This document shows, piece by piece, positions 16,443 to 25,739 of a stretch of 41,569 nucleotides of DNA. Where the stretch lies: positions 1-41,569 of the forward strand of contig JAQBZZ010000012.1 of assembly GCA_027622595.1 (NCBI GenBank), in the 5' to 3' direction. How positions within the stretch are numbered: the stretch's first letter is position 1; each line of letters begins with the position of its first letter. The notes under the pieces were generated by a model that was not told the origin of the DNA, searched no databases, and worked only from the letters and a program-made list of their open reading frames with translations. A program made the translations under genes and the position numbers. Origin of the DNA: Chloroflexota bacterium (lineage in GTDB: Bacteria > Chloroflexota > Dehalococcoidia > Lucifugimonadales > UBA2985).

Positions 16443-17444
16443 TTGGCGAGATCAAAAACCGCTGAATTGGTGCGGCTGCCCAAGACCGATGAGGTCGGTT
16501 TCTTCGGTATTCGATTGGAGTCCATTGGCGGTCTTGCAGCCCATGTAGCGGGTCAAATCCTGGCCGAAACCGGCGTCATGAGACTTGGACTGAACGGCGC
16601 CAACTTCTGCTCCCCTGAGCGGGAGGTCCGCACCAGCAGCCCTATAGACCGCCCTCACCTTGTCGCGGTCTTCCACGAAGCCCTCATCAAAACGGAACCC
16701 GTCGCGGCTGGCCTTCTACCTGAGGGCATCATCATCGTAAACTCGACCCACCCGGCGCCAGAAATCTGGCAACGCCTTGGACACCCCGCCGCTACCGTGG
16801 GAGTGGTGGATGCCCTCACAATCGCAGTAGAAGAAGAGTCGCGCGTGAACACCGCTATGCTTGGGGCATTGGCACGCGCCTCCGGCTTCATCGATCCGAA
16901 TGCGGTGAAGGACGTAATTGAGGCAACGCTGGGCAAACGGTATCCACAGCTCCTCAAGAGTAACCTGCGCGCCTTCGACCGTGGTTAGGCAGAGCTGATC
17001 CTTGAGGAGTTTCATACCCGGGATGAGGCCAAGAACCAGAGCTATGTCCGACCCGAGCCTCCATTCGACTACATGGACGCCGCCATTGGTGGAACGGTAA
17101 TTGATGGGGGCAATTCCGTCCTCAAGAACCTCACAGCCTCCCGCAACGGCTACATACCTGCCTTTCACAGAGATGAGTGCGTCGACTGCGCTCTTTGTGA
17201 CCTGGTGTGTCCGGACTTCTGCTTCGTCTGGGATTTGGAGGAAAAAGAAGATGGGACTCAGGCCACCAGACTCAGGGGTATCGACTACAAGTTCTGCAAG
17301 GGATGCATGAAGTGCATAGATGCGTGTCCCACTGAAGCCCTGTCCTGGGACAGGGAGATAGAGGGCTACGCCGACGCCCACCGGGTTCCACTGTTTCCCA
17401 AATTAGAGGACCGTTCCTCCAGCACGCCATCTTCTACTGGCTGA
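16443..17444 (+). CDS. 2-oxoacid:ferredoxin oxidoreductase gamma-delta fusion, interrupted by in-frame TAG
   Basis: One frame of 334 codons from TTG 16443 (AAGGAG 5 bases before) to TGA 17444, broken only by TAG at 16986-16988 (codon 182). Residues 1-181 are the gamma subunit (GFFGIRLESIGGLAAHVAGQ, PEGIIIVNSTHP, VVDALTIAVEE). After the TAG the frame continues AELILEEFHTRDEAKNQSYV and into the delta subunit, a ferredoxin-like domain with two 4Fe-4S motifs (CVDCALCDLVCP and CKGCMKCIDACP). The gamma end LKSNLRAFDRG* matches a place where homologues commonly read RGYE, so the TAG may have replaced Tyr. Gamma and delta are often separate proteins, so termination might be tolerated, yet no ribosome site precedes ATG 17073 to restart delta. 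First gene of the operon; the partner alpha-beta fusion is next. Confidence 0.85.
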
Positions 17445-17470
17445 AACTATAGGAGAAGAGGGAAAGACAT

Positions 17471-19771
17471 ATGGTAGCCACCACTAAAAAACCCAAGCGC
17501 ACACCAGGGTTGCCCAATGGCCAGACGCTCGGCTTCAAGACTGGCAACGAGATGGCAGCTATGGCGGCGAAGCACATAAACTTCCACATCATGGGCTACT
17601 TCCCGATCACGCCATCCACGGAGATTGCCGAGTACCTGGATGAGATGTATGCAGAGGGAGAGCACGACATCCGCCTGATCGCCGCCGATGGCGAGCACGG
17701 AGGCGCCGGCATCTGCTACGGAGCAAGCACGGGCGGCGGCCGCGTATTCAACGCCACCAGCAGTCAGGGCCTCCTCTACTCGCTTGAGCAGTTCCCCGTG
17801 CAGTCTGGGACGCGCTTCCCGATGGTGTTGGACCTTGTCACCCGCTCCATCAACGGGCCCCTGGACATCAGGGGCGACCACTCAGACCTGTACTTTACCC
17901 TGAACACCGGCTGGATCATCCTCCTTGCCCGTGACCCTCAGGCTGTGTACGACCTGAACATCCTGGCCGTCCGACTGAGCGAGCACCCGGATGTGCGCCT
18001 TCCGGTCATAGTCGCTTATGACGGGTTCTTCACCAGCCATCAGAAGCGTCAGGTCACGTATTTTGAGGACATGGAGCCGGTGCAGGGTTTCGTTGGAAAC
18101 TATCAGGCAACCCATACCACTCTTGACCCCCGAAACCCCATCACCGTGGGCCCCTATATGAACGACCCCGACCTCATCAACAACAAGTACCAGTTGAACC
18201 TGGCTATGGAAGCCGCCTACCGCGTGCTGCCAGATATTCTCCAGGAGTACGGCAAGCTCAGTGGACGCACGTATCCGGTTGTGGACTGTTACAAGATGGA
18301 GGACGCAGAGGTGGCCCTTGTCCTGCTGAACTCGGCGGCAGAAACCGCCAAGGACGTGGCCGACCAGCTGAGAGAGCAGGGGCTTAAGGTAGGTGTGGTC
18401 AGCCCCAACGTGCTGCGTCCCTTCCCCGCCGAGGAGATACGGGAGGCCATTGGCAACACCAAGGCCGTTCTCATCGCCGAGCGGGCCGATTCCTATGGTG
18501 GCCACGGAAACGCGCTCACCCATGAGGTGAAGTCCGCTCTGAAGGACGACCCGGAGAACCGGACACTCTGCCTCAGCCGCATCTACGGCCTTGGAGGAAA
18601 GGACTTCCTCAATGAGGATGCCGAAGCCCTGTTTCGCCTGGCTCTGGAGGCAGCCGACACCGGCAAAGTAAAGAAGCTCTTCGACTATCACGGAGTCACT
18701 CCGAGTAATCCAAGCAACGGCAACGCCTCCCGCGTGCTTCCGCCGTTTACCAAAGAGGAGATGAGCCCCGGTCTGGTGAGTGCGGCGCGCGACCCTGAGA
18801 CCGGAGAGCTTCGGGTTCAGACACCGCCGCTGTGGAAGCTTGCAACCCGGTCAAGGATCATTGCGCCGGGCCACGGCGCCTGCCCGGGTTGTGGTATGTT
18901 CCCCGCTATTGACCAGCTGTTCAAGGGCATGGAGGGGGACATTGTGGTCCTCTACCAGACTGGGTGTGCCATGGTCGTCACCACCGGTTATCCCTTCAGT
19001 TCACACCGTGTGAACTATATACACAATCTGTTCCAGAATGGTGCAGCCACCCTTTCCGGGCTGGTGGAGATGTTCCACGAAAAGCAACGGCGGGGCGAAC
19101 TTCCTGAAGGTGAGGATATCACCTTCGTGATGGTGACCGGCGACGGAGGTATGGACATCGGGATGGGTTCCGCAATAGGCGCGGCGCTGCGCAACCACAA
19201 GATGATAATCCTGGAATACGACAACCAGGGTTACATGAATACGGGGAGCCAGCTCAGCTACTCCACGCCAATCGGCCACATGACATCCACAAGCCATGTT
19301 GGGACGGCCCAGGGAGGAAAGGCCTCTCACCACAAGGACACGCTTCAGATCATGGCCGCCTGCCACCTCCCTTACGTCTTCTCATCAGTTGAGGGGTATG
19401 CCGATGACCTGGTAAAGAAGGCCGCCAAGGCCCAGTGGTACGCCCGCAACGAGGGACTTGCCTATGGGAAGGTCCTCATCTCCTGCCCATTGAACTGGAG
19501 GGTCGCCGATGAAGTCGGTACCGACATCGTTCAAGAAGCGGTGGACTGCAACTTCTTCCCTCTATATGAGATAGAGCAAGGGAGGACCAAGATCACCTAC
19601 GACCCCGAGGCAGTGGGCCGTAAGATACCCGTTGGTCAATGGCTGGGTAAGATGGGCAAGACCCGCCACATGACCCGGCCTGAGTACAAGGCCCAGATTG
19701 AAGCCTTTGAGACCGAGGTAGAGCGGCGCTGGCGGCGTTTGAAGGCCATGCATGAGCACCCTGACCTTTGA
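17471..19771 (+). CDS. 2-oxoacid:ferredoxin oxidoreductase alpha-beta fusion
   Basis: 766 aa; ATG 17471 follows AGGAGAAGAGGG. Residues about 20-420 are the alpha subunit: GNEMAAMAAKHINFHIMGYF, PITPSTEIAEYL and the pyrimidine-domain stretch AADGEHGGAGICYGASTGGG. Residues about 455-766 are the beta subunit with cluster ligand Cys residues in HGACPGCGMFPA and a thiamine-diphosphate motif GDGGMDIGMGS...NQGYMNTG. With gamma-delta encoded just upstream it completes a POR-type enzyme that decarboxylates a 2-oxoacid to acyl-CoA and reduces ferredoxin (or runs in reverse to fix CO2). Pyruvate is the usual substrate, but branched-chain or 2-oxoglutarate variants share these motifs. The alpha-beta fusion is uncommon. 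Cytoplasmic and oxygen-sensitive. Confidence 0.9.
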   Translation: MVATTKKPKRTPGLPNGQTLGFKTGNEMAAMAAKHINFHIMGYFPITPSTEIAEYLDEMYAEGEHDIRLIAADGEHGGAGICYGASTGGGRVFNATSSQGLLYSLEQFPVQSGTRFPMVLDLVTRSINGPLDIRGDHSDLYFTLNTGWIILLARDPQAVYDLNILAVRLSEHPDVRLPVIVAYDGFFTSHQKRQVTYFEDMEPVQGFVGNYQATHTTLDPRNPITVGPYMNDPDLINNKYQLNLAMEAAYRVLPDILQEYGKLSGRTYPVVDCYKMEDAEVALVLLNSAAETAKDVADQLREQGLKVGVVSPNVLRPFPAEEIREAIGNTKAVLIAERADSYGGHGNALTHEVKSALKDDPENRTLCLSRIYGLGGKDFLNEDAEALFRLALEAADTGKVKKLFDYHGVTPSNPSNGNASRVLPPFTKEEMSPGLVSAARDPETGELRVQTPPLWKLATRSRIIAPGHGACPGCGMFPAIDQLFKGMEGDIVVLYQTGCAMVVTTGYPFSSHRVNYIHNLFQNGAATLSGLVEMFHEKQRRGELPEGEDITFVMVTGDGGMDIGMGSAIGAALRNHKMIILEYDNQGYMNTGSQLSYSTPIGHMTSTSHVGTAQGGKASHHKDTLQIMAACHLPYVFSSVEGYADDLVKKAAKAQWYARNEGLAYGKVLISCPLNWRVADEVGTDIVQEAVDCNFFPLYEIEQGRTKITYDPEAVGRKIPVGQWLGKMGKTRHMTRPEYKAQIEAFETEVERRWRRLKAMHEHPDL

Positions 19772-19837
19772 TGGCAGTGCATTCCAGTCAAGTGTATCGC
19801 CTTTAACAAAGATTAGCTTGAAGAGAGAAAATTCGGC

Positions 19838-20665
19838 ATGGCACGAATTCTAAAAAAGCGCAGTCTCACCCCGATCACCAGCCTCTTCGTGGTGGAATCT
19901 CCCCTTATAGCCCGCAACGCTCAGCCTGGACAGTTCGTCATGGTGCGCATCAACGAAAGGGGAGAGCGTATCCCCGTCACCTTTACCGACTACGATGTTG
20001 GTGAGGGCACCGTGACGGTGGTGGTGCAAGAGGTGGGGAAGACAACACGAATGTTCAGCAGTCTGGATGAAGGGGACGAAATCCTGGACTTCGTTGGCCC
20101 ACTCGGCTGCCCCGCTCCTCTGCTGGAGCAGGGCCACGTGGTGCTGCTGGGAGGTGGCTTTGGTGCTGCGGCCATTCTCACCCTCGCCAGAGAGCTACAT
20201 TCAGGGGGGGTCGAGGTGTCGTCCATAGTAGGTGCCAGAAGCAAAGACCTCCTCATACTCGATGACGAGGTGGGAGCGGTCAGCGACCACCTGTACGTGT
20301 GTACCGACGACGGCTCCAGTGGGTTTCACGGCTTCGTTACCACCCAGCTGAAACAGCTCATCGACCAGGGGAACCGCTTCGACGAGGCCTTTACCATTGG
20401 GCCAGTGGCAATGATGCGCGCACTGGCAGAGACCACCAGACCCTACGGCCTCAAGACCCAGGTGTCCATGGACCCCATCATGGTGGACGGCACAGGAATG
20501 TGCGGAGCTTGCCGGATCACCGTGGACGATGAGTTGAGGTTTGCATGCGTTGACGGGCCGTTTTTCGATGCCCACAAAGTGAACTTTGCCGAGGCCATAG
20601 TACGCTCAAAGATGTATGCCGAGGAAGAGCAGCTTTCCCTGAGTTTAGACAAGGCAGGAGGATAG
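19838..20665 (+). CDS. Ferredoxin-NADP+ oxidoreductase subunit alpha (NfnA/SudB-like)
   Basis: 275 aa from ATG 19838 with GAAGAGAG upstream. It has the ferredoxin-reductase FAD domain (PGQFVMVRINERGERIPVTF), an NAD-binding part (VVLLGGGFGAAAILTLAREL) and the C-terminal [2Fe-2S] motif GMCGACRITVDDELRFACVDGP. This is the small subunit type of NfnAB transhydrogenase and of sulfide dehydrogenase/dihydroorotate-dehydrogenase electron-transfer subunits. Placed between the POR genes and the GltD-like large subunit, it probably carries ferredoxin electrons to NAD(P). An electron-bifurcating Nfn role is plausible but not proven by motifs alone. Ends in TAG; the next gene starts 8 bases on. Confidence 0.88.
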   Translation: MARILKKRSLTPITSLFVVESPLIARNAQPGQFVMVRINERGERIPVTFTDYDVGEGTVTVVVQEVGKTTRMFSSLDEGDEILDFVGPLGCPAPLLEQGHVVLLGGGFGAAAILTLARELHSGGVEVSSIVGARSKDLLILDDEVGAVSDHLYVCTDDGSSGFHGFVTTQLKQLIDQGNRFDEAFTIGPVAMMRALAETTRPYGLKTQVSMDPIMVDGTGMCGACRITVDDELRFACVDGPFFDAHKVNFAEAIVRSKMYAEEEQLSLSLDKAGG

Positions 20666-20672
20666 TTTACCT

Positions 20673-22172
20673 ATGCCTATGATCCAACCAAAGAAGACAC
20701 CCATGCCTCGCATGGACCCCCAGGAGCGGCGACTGGACTTCAGCGAGGTGTCTCTGGGCTATACACCAGCCCAGGCCCTGGCTGAGGCGCAGCGCTGCCT
20801 TCTATGCCAAGTTCCCCTGTGCTAGCAGGGATGTCCGGTGGGAGTCCCTATACGTGACTTCATCAAGCTGATAGCCGAAGGCAAACCCCTAGAGGCGGTA
20901 CGGCGGATCAAAGAGGTCAACTCACTTCCAGCCGTCTGCGGTCGGGTGTGCCCTCAGGAACATCAATGCGAACTGCACTGCGTAGTCAACGGGAAACGGG
21001 AGCCGGTGTCCATAGGAGCATTGGAGAGGTTTGCGGCGGACTACGAGTTGGCCCACGACTCCGTAGCGCTCATCAGCGGCAACACCGCGCCCATCTCTAA
21101 CGGCGCTACCCCATCCCGCAACGGCAGCAAGCCATCCCATGATTTGCGTGATTCCAAGGCAGACGGCCAAAAAGTTGCCGTGGTGGGCACAGGCCCTGCC
21201 AGCCTCACTGTGGCGGGAGACCTGGCCCGGTTGGGATATCAGGTCACTCTTTTCGAAGCGCTTCATGCTTCCGGTGGAGTCCTCATGTACGGCATCCCGG
21301 AATTCCGGTTGCCCAAGACCATCGTCGCCGCTGAGATAGACAAGCTCAAGCTCCAGGGAGTTGAGCTTCGAAACAACATTGTGATAGGTAAGACCATCAC
21401 CATCGACCAACTCATGAATGAGATGGGGTACGGGGCAGTATTCGTCGGAAGTGGGGCCGGTTCTCCCAAGTTCATGGGCATCCCAGGCGAGAACTTCAAG
21501 GGTGTCTACTCCGCCAATGAGTTTCTTACGCGAGTGAACCTGATGAGGGCAAACCGCTTCCCTGAATATGACACGCCGATGAAGATGGGAGGCCGTATGG
21601 CAGTCATTGGCGCTGGAGACACGGCGATGGATGTGGTGCGCACCGCCATCCGTGTTGGCGCTCGCGAGGCCTCCGTGGTATACCGTCGCTCGGATAAGGA
21701 GATGACCGCCCGCATTGAGGACTACCGTGACGCCGAGGAAGAAGGGGCCGTATTTGAGTGGCAGACCAATCCAGTCCGTATCCTGGGAAATGAAGACGGA
21801 TTTGTATATGCGATGGAGTGCGTCCGTATGGAGCTTGGCGAACCCGATGAATCTGGTAGGCGGCGGCCCACTCCCATTCCAGATTCCCTGTTCATTATGG
21901 AGTTGGACATGGTGGTCATGGCCCTTGGCACCAATGCCAATCCCACGGTCGGCCAGTCCACACCGGGGCTGACCACCAACGTTGCGGGGCACATCGTCGT
22001 CGACCCGGAGACAGGAGCCACAACCAGACGAGGCGTCTTCGCCGGAGGTGAGGTTACCACCGGTTCCGCCACCGTCATCCTGGCCGCAGGCGCAGGAAAA
22101 CGAGCCGCCGCCGCCATTGACGAATACCTCCGAATCGAAAGCCGCTCCACGACTGTATCAGCGGTCCAATAA
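20673..22172 (+). CDS. Glutamate-synthase-small-subunit-like (NfnB/SudA) flavoprotein, interrupted by in-frame TAG
   Basis: 500 codons from ATG 20673 (AGGAGG 11 bases upstream) to TAA 22172, broken only by TAG at 20823-20825 (codon 51). The TAG lies inside the first iron-sulfur motif: CLLCQVPLC*QGCPVGVPI, where Cys42, Cys45, Cys50 and Cys54 have exactly the C-x2-C-x4-C-x3-C spacing of GltD. The replaced residue is a variable one in relatives. A second set follows (CGRVCPQEHQCELHC), then FAD binding (VVGTGPASLTVAGDLARLGY) and NAD(P) binding (MAVIGAGDTAMDVV). Starting downstream at GTG 20838 would remove the first cluster's ligands. An insert at about 130-165 is Ser/Asn rich. It pairs with nfnA to accept ferredoxin electrons from the POR. 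Whether a full product is made depends on readthrough. Confidence 0.85.
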
Positions 22173-22499
22173 CTTCTTCCGCGTACAGTCGTCCCGGGAA
22201 CTGGCGAAGCCCTTGATGCTGTCCTAAACGACTAAAATAACGAAGACCAGCCATCCCTCAAAGCCTCAGGCTGGTGAAGAGTCCCTCGCACAGATATCGC
22301 CAAGTGCGTGCTATTTCCGTATACTGGACGCCTTAAAGCTTGTGAGGGAATTGTCATTGCGAGGACGTCCCCGCCCGCCTGTCCTGAGCGTAGTCGAAGG
22401 ATGGCAATCTGGGATGGAGTTCCCCTGAATGCGGAGTCCGGGATTTTCTCACAAGCCCTGAGCATATCTAGCCTGCAAATATCAGGGAGGATACAGCCA
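22173..22499. other. Intergenic region with a dispersed-repeat fragment
   Basis: 327 bases without a convincing gene. At about 22351-22413 it carries CATTGCGAGGACG..., CCTGAGCGTAGTCGAAGG and GGCAATCTGGGA, a pattern I associate with short repeats scattered in Chloroflexota genomes. GTCGAAGG-like words recur in this window near 29793 and 40686, but not as full copies. Confidence 0.4.
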
Positions 22500-22976
22500 A
22501 TGTCCAGCGGAGGCGTATTGGAAGGCATAGAGTTCGACAGGAGCGTCATAGGCGTTGATGTGCCAGTCGGTTCCCACAGGATAACCAAGAAGGAGATCGT
22601 GGCATATGCCAATGCCATGGGTGAGACCAACCCCCTGTATCTGGACGAGAAGGCCGCAAAGGCTGGCCCATACGGTGCCATCATAGCCCCGCCCGGTTTC
22701 TACCACTCGATTCGCCTCAAACAGATGCCTGACATAAAGCTGAAGTTCGGGGACCGCAACTCGGGCTTCATCTCCGGACAGAGCATCGAGTATTTCGAGC
22801 CCATACGGGCAGGGGACACGATCTCCGCCACGGCTCAGGTGGCCGATGTTTACGCCAAGACCGGTCGGACGGGGACTCTGGTCTTTGTAATCCGCCGCAC
22901 CACATACACCAACCAGCATGGCCGCACCGTCATGGTCGTTGATGGCTCGACCGTTCGTCGAGGTACAGCAGTATGA
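22500..22976 (+). CDS. MaoC-like dehydratase, N-terminal-type hot-dog protein
   Basis: 158 aa; ATG 22500 follows GGGAGG by 8 bases. The longer open frame upstream runs through a repeat fragment and is rejected. RITKKEIVAYANAMGETNPLYLDE is the start of a MaoC/FAS1-like hot-dog domain, with the stretch YGAIIAPPGFYHS and ending FVIRRTTYTNQHGRTVMVVD. Such proteins hydrate enoyl-CoA thioesters, often as a pair of half-size subunits. The next gene overlaps it by ATGA and encodes a second, different hot-dog protein, so the two likely form a heterodimer. Substrate unknown. Confidence 0.85.
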   Translation: MSSGGVLEGIEFDRSVIGVDVPVGSHRITKKEIVAYANAMGETNPLYLDEKAAKAGPYGAIIAPPGFYHSIRLKQMPDIKLKFGDRNSGFISGQSIEYFEPIRAGDTISATAQVADVYAKTGRTGTLVFVIRRTTYTNQHGRTVMVVDGSTVRRGTAV

Positions 22977-23404
22977 ACCAACCATACTTTGAAGACGTGG
23001 AACCAGGGGACGAGATTGGCCCTCTCGTAAAGCAGCCGAGCAGGGAAGAAGTGAGCACCTTTGCCGAGGTATCCCGGCTGGATGGACGGTTCACCAGCGA
23101 TGAGGCCGCCAGTGATGAAGGCTACGACAAATGGATAGTCTCCGCCTGGCAGAGCATGGGCTACCTGGCCCAGGTTGTAACCAATTGGATGGGGCATGAG
23201 GGTTCGCTCTCCAAGTTCCAGGTCGTCTTCCGCCGTCTGGTGGGGCCCGGTGACCGCCTGGAATGCCGCGCCGTAGTCACGGATAAGTGGGTTCTGGAAG
23301 GTCGCAACATAATTGCAATGGACGCTTTCATGGAGAACCAGAGCGGGGAACATCTCATCCAGGGTACGGTCGAGGTGGCACTGCCTTCCAGAGCACCAGA
23401 GTAG
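22973..23404 (+). CDS. MaoC-like hot-dog protein, second subunit
   Basis: 143 aa, its ATG overlapping the stop of the previous gene (ATGA), which implies translational coupling. YFEDVEPGDEIGPLVKQPSR is a typical MaoC N-terminus and FRRLVGPGDRLECRAVVTDK a typical strand-turn-strand of the fold. The canonical D-x4-H hydratase motif is not clear: the region reads SRLDGRFTSDEAASDEGYDK. It may therefore be the structural partner while the preceding subunit carries activity, or the reverse. Ends in TAG. Confidence 0.8.
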   Translation: MNQPYFEDVEPGDEIGPLVKQPSREEVSTFAEVSRLDGRFTSDEAASDEGYDKWIVSAWQSMGYLAQVVTNWMGHEGSLSKFQVVFRRLVGPGDRLECRAVVTDKWVLEGRNIIAMDAFMENQSGEHLIQGTVEVALPSRAPE

Positions 23405-23433
23405 TCGCACTCACGCTCTTTGGAGAAGCAATC

Positions 23434-23727
23434 ATGCGTTTCGTAAGAGGCAAAATCGAGCTAAAAGTCCAAAAGATTCCGCGCCCATTCCCTGAGCACG
23501 TTCACGCCGTAACCATATGGCCGGTGATCGTCTATGAACCCCATGTATGGGACGATCCGTGCGTACAGATACATGAACGCTATCATTGGATGGACCAGAT
23601 ACGATGGCTTCTTATACCCTGGTTCGCAGCCTATCTTGTGCTGAGGCCATTCTACGGAGGTGGCAAAAGCCACCCGTTGGAGAAGGAAGCATACAATAGG
23701 CAGTCACTCTGTGAGAGCAGCACCTAG
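23434..23727 (+). CDS. Minimal HExxH protein (97 aa), possible minimal gluzincin
   Basis: ATG 23434 follows TGGAGAA by 7 bases. No signal peptide. IHERYHWMDQIRWLLIPWFA contains HExxH at residues 47-51, and the short C-terminal HPLEKEAYNRQ supplies a candidate third ligand (Glu83 or Glu85) in the E-x-E-A-Y context I know from minimal M48-like proteins. The rest (FPEHVHAVTIWPVIVYEPHVW) is short strands. At 97 aa it is near the lower limit for a zinc peptidase and could be a small protease, an inactive fold or a phage-derived protein. It follows the MaoC pair by 29 bases, perhaps by chance, since it shares no pathway. Confidence 0.65.
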   Translation: MRFVRGKIELKVQKIPRPFPEHVHAVTIWPVIVYEPHVWDDPCVQIHERYHWMDQIRWLLIPWFAAYLVLRPFYGGGKSHPLEKEAYNRQSLCESST

Positions 23728-23767
23728 CAATGACTTTTAGGTATTTTACCTTTACGGCAAAAATAAA

Positions 23768-24499
23768 TTAGCGAAGGTGTATGTACCGGAAAGATTCGGC
23801 ATAGGTCATGGCATGAGCAGCCCCAACCTCGGCCGACCGCTCCTTGATCCGGGCCTCCAGGCTCTGTAGACGTTCCGGGTCTTCCCCCACCTGTGACTTG
23901 TGTTCGCGCAGCGCGGCGACCTTCACGTCGATGGTGTCGGCAATATCCACCCAGACCGTAGCGTTGGCCCCCTGAGCACCAAGGTATATCTCCAGGGTTT
24001 TGTGCGGCATGAGGCCCTCTTCGGTGACAAGTTCAGTGAACATATGGTAGTCACGAGCCGAGGGGAAGACGGCGTCCAGTGCGGTGTCTCCGGCAGCGCG
24101 ATGGTCGGGGTGGTTGATGTAGTTATCGCTGTAGCGGTTTGTGGGGTCCTGGCAGACCAGTACATCTGGCTTGTAGCGACGAATCTGGCGCACCAGGTCC
24201 TTGCGCAGTTCCAGGGTGTTCTGAAGGATGCCGTCCGGATAGCGCAGGAAAACCACGTCCTTGGCGCCGACCACCGCGGCGGCCGTCCTTTGCTCCTTCT
24301 CGCGCGTCACTGCCAGGTCCTGTGGCCTGACCTCAGGATCGGAGGTTCCCTTGTCTCCGCTTGTGCAGAGGACGTAGTAAACCTCGCTGCCCTGGCGTGC
24401 CCATTTTGCCAGTGTGCCGGCGGCCATGAAATCTGCGTCGTCAGGGTGTGCCACGATAATCATGACACGCTTGGGATTTCCGTTGGTGGACTCAACCAT
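23768..24499 (-). CDS. PIG-L/LmbE-family N-deacetylase
   Basis: 243 aa from ATG 24499, which has AGAGGAGGAAT at a good distance; the frame extends 16 codons further but without that site. The zinc motif HPDD is at residues 18-21 (IIVAHPDDADFMAAGTLAKW), and the conserved second site INHPDHRAAGD is near residue 125, the layout of LmbE/MshB/BshB enzymes that remove N-acetyl groups from sugar-linked amines. In organisms without mycothiol such proteins act on N-acetylglucosaminyl lipids or unknown conjugates. The substrate is not clear. It lies just after the MBL gene on the same strand. Confidence 0.9.
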   Translation of the reverse strand: MVESTNGNPKRVMIIVAHPDDADFMAAGTLAKWARQGSEVYYVLCTSGDKGTSDPEVRPQDLAVTREKEQRTAAAVVGAKDVVFLRYPDGILQNTLELRKDLVRQIRRYKPDVLVCQDPTNRYSDNYINHPDHRAAGDTALDAVFPSARDYHMFTELVTEEGLMPHKTLEIYLGAQGANATVWVDIADTIDVKVAALREHKSQVGEDPERLQSLEARIKERSAEVGAAHAMTYAESFRYIHLR

Positions 24500-24575
24500 T
24501 GACGATTCCTCCTCTAGTTTTGGGACATCCCGGCCTAGTGCAGGCATGAGGACGAGCGGGGGTTATACAAGAAAC

Positions 24576-25739
24576 TCACGCTAGACGCTGTTCTCGAGCG
24601 GTCATAGCCTCGATCCTGGAGTGGAAGTTGTCCGTTCCGTTTCTAATAATCTTCCCATCTTGAGAGACCTGGATGTCCCCCATGTCAGCCAGCAGTTCCA
24701 GGTGGCTGACCATCTCTGAGACGGCAGCAAAGAACCCGCCTCCCACGAGCTTTCGGGGCGGGAACAGCTCTTCCGTTACCTTGGCGGGAGTGTCCGCGCC
24801 CTCACCAATGACCTCCACGACCCTCTCCAACCGCCGCACGTGGTGGCGCACGATTTCCTGGGCCCTCTGAAGGTTTCGGATGTTGAAGAGGCCATGATTG
24901 AAAAGCCTGTGGGCGGGGAACACCGTCGTATAGTGGTCGAGGCTCAGTGTTTTGCCAAGCGATTTCAGGTAGCAGGCCAGTCCGTAGTGTTCTCCCGTAT
25001 CCTGGTGTTCAGCGGGTATTGTGCCAAGGATTGCCTCGGGATAGGTCCGCTTTATCGTCGGGTGGGGGGTTATCTGTGGCAGAACGTGATCGCCGGTGAA
25101 CACCGCCCCATTCATGCTGACGCATATCTCGTCTACGGAGTGGCCCGGAGCGTATATGAACCGCAGGTCGCCCAACTCTTCGCCATCGCGGATGGCGTGG
25201 ATTGGCAGCTTCTCCTCCAGGATATTGCGATGCCCCGCTAGATAGCTCCGGTAGTGCTCAAGCCAGGGTGCGTTATCGGAGGAACTGGGCTGGCTTCGAT
25301 TCCCCTCAACCTCACGCCTGGTGACCTCAAAAAGCGCCCTGTGCAGTGGTGACTCCCTGTCCAGGCCCGTACGCGCGGACTCATATGGCAGGAAGTGGAA
25401 ATACAGTTCGTGTGCCCATAGCTCGACGCCGCTGGCTTTAACCAGGTCGTAGACATTGCCGTCATGGTCTTGATGGCCGTGGGTTATGATGACGCGCTTC
25501 AGGTCTGTCAGCTTACGGCCAAGCACCTTCAAACCTTCCTCCAGGGCGTTCATAGCGCCCTGTGGCCCAGCGTCGACGAGCGTCCAACCCTGGCAGTCCA
25601 CCAGGTACGCCCAGGTGGGACCCGTTCTTGTGGGGAACCGGTGGGGCAGGGATATGGCGCTGACCTCTCTGCCTCCGCGAATGGTATAGTTGACCACCAT
25701 ACCGTATCCGCTCTTATCTCCCTCTCTGAGTACCTCCAT
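24576..25739 (-). CDS. Metallo-beta-lactamase-fold hydrolase
   Basis: 387 aa. The frame stays open back through the tRNA-His gene, so the start must be after it; ATG 25739 with GGAAGG close upstream is chosen, ATG 25700 is the alternative. The zinc motif HGHQDH is at residues 87-92 (VIITHGHQDHDGNVYDL), followed by VFTGDHVLP and FPAHRLFNHG, and a C-terminal winged-helix-like tail. This is the large MBL family of hydroxyacylglutathione-hydrolase/LACTB2-like thiol-ester or phosphodiester hydrolases. It is cytoplasmic, with substrate unknown, and it precedes the PIG-L gene by 76 bases, likely one transcript. Confidence 0.85.
   Translation of the reverse strand: MEVLREGDKSGYGMVVNYTIRGGREVSAISLPHRFPTRTGPTWAYLVDCQGWTLVDAGPQGAMNALEEGLKVLGRKLTDLKRVIITHGHQDHDGNVYDLVKASGVELWAHELYFHFLPYESARTGLDRESPLHRALFEVTRREVEGNRSQPSSSDNAPWLEHYRSYLAGHRNILEEKLPIHAIRDGEELGDLRFIYAPGHSVDEICVSMNGAVFTGDHVLPQITPHPTIKRTYPEAILGTIPAEHQDTGEHYGLACYLKSLGKTLSLDHYTTVFPAHRLFNHGLFNIRNLQRAQEIVRHHVRRLERVVEVIGEGADTPAKVTEELFPPRKLVGGGFFAAVSEMVSHLELLADMGDIQVSQDGKIIRNGTDNFHSRIEAMTAREQRLA

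Noticed and set aside
22308-22499. N-terminal extension of the first MaoC gene
   Set aside because: It runs through a repeat fragment and gives Pro/Arg-rich sequence. ATG 22500 has a clear GGGAGG site.
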